Positions 59,701-64,000 of a stretch of 64,000 nt of DNA are shown here, one piece after another. Each line of letters opens with the position of its first letter. Positions within the stretch are counted from its first letter, which is position 1. This DNA is from Synanceia verrucosa. Lineage: Eukaryota; Chordata; Actinopteri; Perciformes; Synanceiidae. The DNA lies in the NCBI GenBank assembly GCA_029721515.1, contig CM056558.1, positions 12,555,240-12,619,239 of the forward strand, given 5' to 3'. The notes beneath the pieces are model-generated. The model saw only the letters and a program-made list of their open reading frames with translations, ran no database searches and was not told the origin of the DNA. The position numbers and the translations under genes were made by a program.

Positions 59701-62199
59701 ATAAATTTTAAACAAGTAATCAGTACCTTAGATTTTACAGTAGCATGTAACTGCTAAGCAAACACTTCAAATTAAGTCAATGTAGAAATGATGTGTAACC
59801 TTTACATTGTGCTACACTCCCATTGTGGAACGGATTCTTTTTCATTTTAGTGTAATTTGAAAATATTCAACACATTCAGAGTTTGCACTGTTATGACTGT
59901 GTTTGGGTGCATCCAAAATGTCCTTGAGCAAGACAGTAAACAGGTTTTTGCTCTGATGAAAGGCATATCAGTGGGCCTCTGACGGTTATGTCAGGGAACA
60001 AAAATAGGAATTTGCTCTAAATTGCTAATGGTCTGAACTTTTACAAGCTATTGGGAGGTTGTGTGGATTTTTTATGGTGCATCCATCACAGGGCATGTCT
60101 GTAGGGGATCTATTATCCTGGTCTCTATGCTTCCCACATTCAACCGGTAACAATGCACAGCAGCCCAGGTTCATATCCTCTTCTGGGCTTTGATCTCTTT
60201 TACAACCTTAAAGCAATCTCACGCACACCACATTAAAATCTTAGTAATGTCAGCAGAGGGATAAAACGCCATCCACGGTGAATCATGCAGGACACTCGTA
60301 TGTGCATATACCTGCAGAGAGTAAAGATGAAGAGTCCTTCAAATTCACTTTCCTACCGAGGCAGCAAGGTTGATGTGTGGGAGCTGAATGTGAGCAGAAG
60401 AGAGAAGCAGTAACATGCTTTACACTTTTACATGTTATACAGTGACCGCTCTGTCAAAACATGCAGCTTCTAACCAGCATAAATAACAGCACTGCTAACA
60501 ATAGTTGTGATAAAGGTAAAGAAAGCATTTAAATGGTTAAAGGTAGAACATTTTGTAGGGCTCACTTTTTCTCAAGTGAGCACAGAAAAAAAAACACAAT
60601 TTTTGCACAATTGAAGGATAATAGAAAGTAGTCCGTTTTCTGTTTCTTGTTCTTTTACAAACTGAAATGAACATCCAATAGAACTACAGGGTCAGCTCTG
60701 AAGTGATGATGTACAGATTGATTTTCTAGTCCCCTATATTTTCATTGCAGTGAAAACACAGTTTGCTTTGTAGGATTCAGTCAGCACTAAGAGCCAACAT
60801 CTTGTGTTCATACAATTTATGAAAATGTAGTGCTAACATTTTATCTGAATCAGGGTATGTAGTCATCATTGGACAGAGTAGCTGTTGCTTAAATCGTCTG
60901 TCATTCATTTTAACTGAGTTACGTTTTACCACAGCAAAGCTTAAAGCTCCTATATTTTATGTAGTATTAAAGGACAGCGGCTGTGTTGCATTCAGCCTTC
61001 ATTATGAAATGCCAGGTGGGAGGAAGTTACCAGCAAGTTTCCTTTGGTTTATTGTTTTCATTTCCATTTAGTTTATATATAGGTTGTCACTGTGCCTGAT
61101 TTGGGCTATGCCATCATAAAGTGGTGAACGCTTTCATTCCTGTTCCAGTGTTATTCTTTTCCCCTTTTTTTTGCCTTTGGACTGTTTTCTTTTTGGAGCA
61201 TAGAGTAAATGTGCCATTTCCTGCCTCTCAACCCGTTGCAAATTCAGCACACATTTTCTCATACAGTATTAAGAGAGATAAGGCGAACAGTAACACAAGT
61301 TTAACTGTTATTTTCAAGTGCACCTGTAGATTTTAATGAACAGAGCACTTGAGGTGTGCTGTGCTCTGCAGTTATTTTTCCAATGAAAATGTCCATATGA
61401 AAAAGAAAAGAAAAAGGTGAATTAATTATTCCCACATGCACCCAAAGCAGCTTTGTACTATCTGTCTACTGTACACGACATCTGTGAAACACAAAAACCA
61501 GGCTTTCGATTGCTGTGCCGTTTTGCACTGTTCTCTCAGTGTGTACATTCACACCACAAAAGTGCACTTCTTTTGTCAAACTGTGTTTCTATAAAGGTGA
61601 ATAGAGTATTTGTACTGTATGTACACAGCTGTGTTGTGCACCACTGGACCAGAGTTTGGTAGCAGTTTTCATAAACCAAACTCTAAGGAGTGTCATCAGG
61701 GAAAAAGCATCCCTTCAACCAAAGTGCTAAATATACTTTTTTTTTTCTTTCTTTGTATCCAACACCGGTGACATTGTCAAAGATTAGCTAGAGCTTATTA
61801 CATCGTTGTACCATCAACCCGCTGACCACAGCTCTGATTGCATAGCCAAGAGTAGCAATTTCAGGATTTCAGAGCAATTGATTGAGCGGTCTTAAACCAG
61901 ATGTTTGCTGTGTGTGTCCCCTCACTTTCTGAAGAGAAGCTCCTCTTTATGAAAAGATTTAAAAATCCAAACTCGTAGGTCATGTTGCTGCAGGGCTGTG
62001 ATAAAGTGGATTAGCATTTTGATAACATACTGTAGCCCAGAGCAGTTTCCACCTCTACTCACGCTGGTTTTGCAGAGTAAGTTAAGTGGGTGATGGGAGT
62101 ATTCAGTAGTCTCGGGTGGCTTTATACAGTCAAATATACAGAAACATCCCATATTTCCATGACGGAAACAGTGGACTACCCATGCAGTGCTCCATCTGA
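56713..62199. other. Long gene-free stretch, nothing recognised
   Basis: 5.5 kb with a 15-A run at 58364-58378, T runs near 57401 and 57475, and no identified repeat family. The plus frame 57307-57696 (129 codons) spans T-rich tracts (Phe runs). Frames at 58933-59505 are on both strands and unrecognised. The segment 58920-59340 is less AT-rich and may be conserved. Confidence 0.55.
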
Positions 62200-62580
62200 G
62201 TACTGGTGATATTTACTCATTCGAAATAAAAAATGCTGCCATAGATTAAGTTGTGTGATTGCTGCAGCTGCGATTGGGATCTGATGTCCTAAAGTAAAGT
62301 GCATACAGTAATGTGCCCCTTTTACAAAGGACCCTTTGTTCCAGCCGCTGGGGGGTCCCCTGAACCCCCCCTCCCTCCACCACTTCCCACATACATCCCC
62401 CCTGATGTCTATTAAGCACACTGATTCCCAACTCAAATTGGCCCCCTGTTATTAATCCCAATCACCCGGAACACATCGACCACAGCGCACCACGAAAACA
62501 CATGTGCCCGAACCCCCCCCTCTGCACAGCTCCGCACACAGATTCTAATTAATTAATTACATCCCAGGTGATTTTACTTT
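62200..62580. promoter_or_regulatory. Candidate enhancer: inverted SOX pair and homeodomain array
   Basis: ACAAAG at 62324-62329 and CTTTGT at 62334-62339 form an inverted pair with 4-base spacing, the arrangement described for SoxE dimer sites. Downstream is a C-rich stretch (62341-62400) and then TAATTAATTAATTA at 62546-62559, overlapping homeodomain cores. Two overlapping minus frames (62176-62461) have no domain. No repeat family is recognised. Enhancer identity is inferred from motifs only. Confidence 0.3.
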
Positions 62581-63597
62581 GAGACTGAGAAAAGAAAAAT
62601 AGAAGAAAGGGGAAAAACGGCCTCCCACAGGCACCACCAAATTGGCAAAAGCTCCCTAGCAAAATAAGAAAAAAGGCCCAGTTCATTATTGAGGCAGAGT
62701 CGGCTTCTTGTAGCTGCTTCCTAACTACTGCTCTGCTGTCCAAGACCAAAATACTCCACTCTCTTCCCTTCCCACTTTTTTTTCTCTGACTTGTATTTCT
62801 GCCACCCACAAAAACCTTTGCCAAAAACACACACTGGAACTAACCCGCAACAAATTGATAGCATATTTAAGTATTCAGGATTATGTTTTTGAAGAGAATG
62901 GGTAGAGAAAAGGGGTTTTGAGCAAAATCATATTTCTGGCCAGGGCTTTGCTGGATAGCAAAAGGACTATTTAGCATAGTGCTGGCACTGTCTTAAATAA
63001 AAAGGACTACATATTTGATATGTCTCATTTATTTGAGTCAAAGGAATTCCTTTCATGTCCTTCCCGTTGGCGTTCTTCCTCATTCAGGATGCTCCACTCT
63101 CTCAACATAGAAAAACTTTCTCTGACGTTATCAGAGTAATCTGCTGATGTGGAAATGCTGGACTCTGCACTTTTGTTATGTGCCATGTTTAAATAATGAC
63201 TAATCTATCAAAATATCTCAGACAGCGTCTTCATCTGTAAAGTTCAATTTGAGCTGCATTTGACATTGCAGAAGTTTGCAAAGTGCTGTAAAATTCCTTT
63301 GAGGAAGATATGAGATATGCACTGACGGGAAAAAAATGTGACATCTACATTGACAAAGTAATTCCTGGTAAGTGATCGTCAATCATTCATCATGAACATA
63401 GAGATGAGGGTTATTTGAAAATGGCTAATGTACCCTGACTGTGCCATGGGCATTAACATTTCAGAGCAGACACTTTACGGGAGAGTTTAAATTAATTAAT
63501 GAATCCAGCAAAGGTGTTTTAAAGGATTGTATATAACAAAAGCCCTGGGATGACAATACTGTATACACACACTCAAACTTTGAATGCAATGGCAACA
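62581..63597. other. No gene recognised
   Basis: Unique sequence. AAAGGAATTCCTTT at about 63040-63053 is a perfect palindrome near chance expectation. The minus frame 62549-62830 is unrecognised. Confidence 0.55.
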
Positions 63598-64000
63598 CTC
63601 AGTGCCTTTACATGATGACAGTAACTCAATTATAACTTTAGTTGGACTATCCTATTTTGGAAGGGCAACAGCAATTGTCCTAATATATATGGAAGTGAAT
63701 GAATCGACTCATTGGCCGAAAGCATGTCATACCCCAGTACGATAGGTGGCGCTGTACTCATTTGAACTAATGGTAATAGAACCACTTCTGCTTGACCTCT
63801 TCACCACCCACAACATGTTTGCATCCTGTCGATATTGCTGGATTGTAAAACGCCTGTTGAGGCTATGAAGACATGGGATACACCGTTTGAAAGGCAAAAC
63901 TGTGAGGATTGGTCCACATTTTAAGGTAAGTTGATTGGACTCTCATGCATGTCATTATTATTACCACCAAAGATGGCTGTTAGCTAACGCTAGTTACGTT
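63598..64000 (+). mobile_element. Probable DNA-element repeat, truncated by the window edge
   Basis: It starts with 'CCTTTACATGATGACAGTAA' and 'CTCAATTATAAC', the kind of end I recall for a widespread teleost MITE ('TTTACATG...TAACTCGATTATAA'). It continues through 'CATACCCCAGTACGATAGGT', 'GGCGCTGTACTCATTTGAAC' and 'GCTGTTAGCTAACGCTAG'. The other end lies beyond the window, so TIRs cannot be compared. Confidence 0.5.

Overview
The window reads as vertebrate nuclear DNA, most likely from a ray-finned (teleost, probably percomorph) fish. The base composition is AT-rich. Dinucleotide microsatellites (AT, CA, GA) are frequent. Several interspersed repeats closely resemble families I remember as abundant in percomorph genomes. 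This assignment comes from recognising repeats by eye, not from a database search.

I could support no cellular protein-coding gene, rRNA, tRNA, CRISPR array or bacterial-type operon. The longest open frames are about 150 codons (29671-30114, 31863-32321, 36441-36902, 42634-43101). They overlap frames on the other strand or lie in low-complexity sequence, and none has a domain I recognise. The window is therefore best described as intergenic or deep-intronic.

Layout from the left: an interspersed repeat (612-850); a decayed Tc1-like transposase N-terminus (3166-3285); a repeat-dense block at 5.0-7.1 kb holding three different families; a SINE-like retroposon with an exact 13-bp target-site duplication (9491-9870); MITE-like copies at 14.2 kb and 16.1 kb; a second copy of the 5-kb repeat (15562-15893); an inverted-repeat element containing a short telomere-type array (19182-19505), followed by a LINE/SINE-type 3' tail (19712-19804). 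Further copies of the 14.2-kb family lie at 24.6 and 34.0 kb, and a TIR element lies at 30.9-31.4 kb. At 45.7-46.6 kb an AT microsatellite, a frameshifted L2/CR1-type reverse transcriptase fragment, a 5'-truncated SINE and a partial MITE sit end to end. The right edge runs into what looks like another DNA element (63598-64000).

Between the repeats is unique sequence. A few blocks have CpG content or transcription-factor motif arrangements that make them candidate cis-regulatory or conserved non-coding elements: 17810-18010, 47821-47985, 48341-48750 and 62200-62580. These are inferences from composition and motifs only; cross-species alignment would decide them. I found no convincing new biological system. 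The best leads are the nested element cluster, the telomere-type array inside an inverted-repeat element, the CpG-rich block near 48 kb, and two strong perfect hairpins (7465-7496 and 44043-44076).
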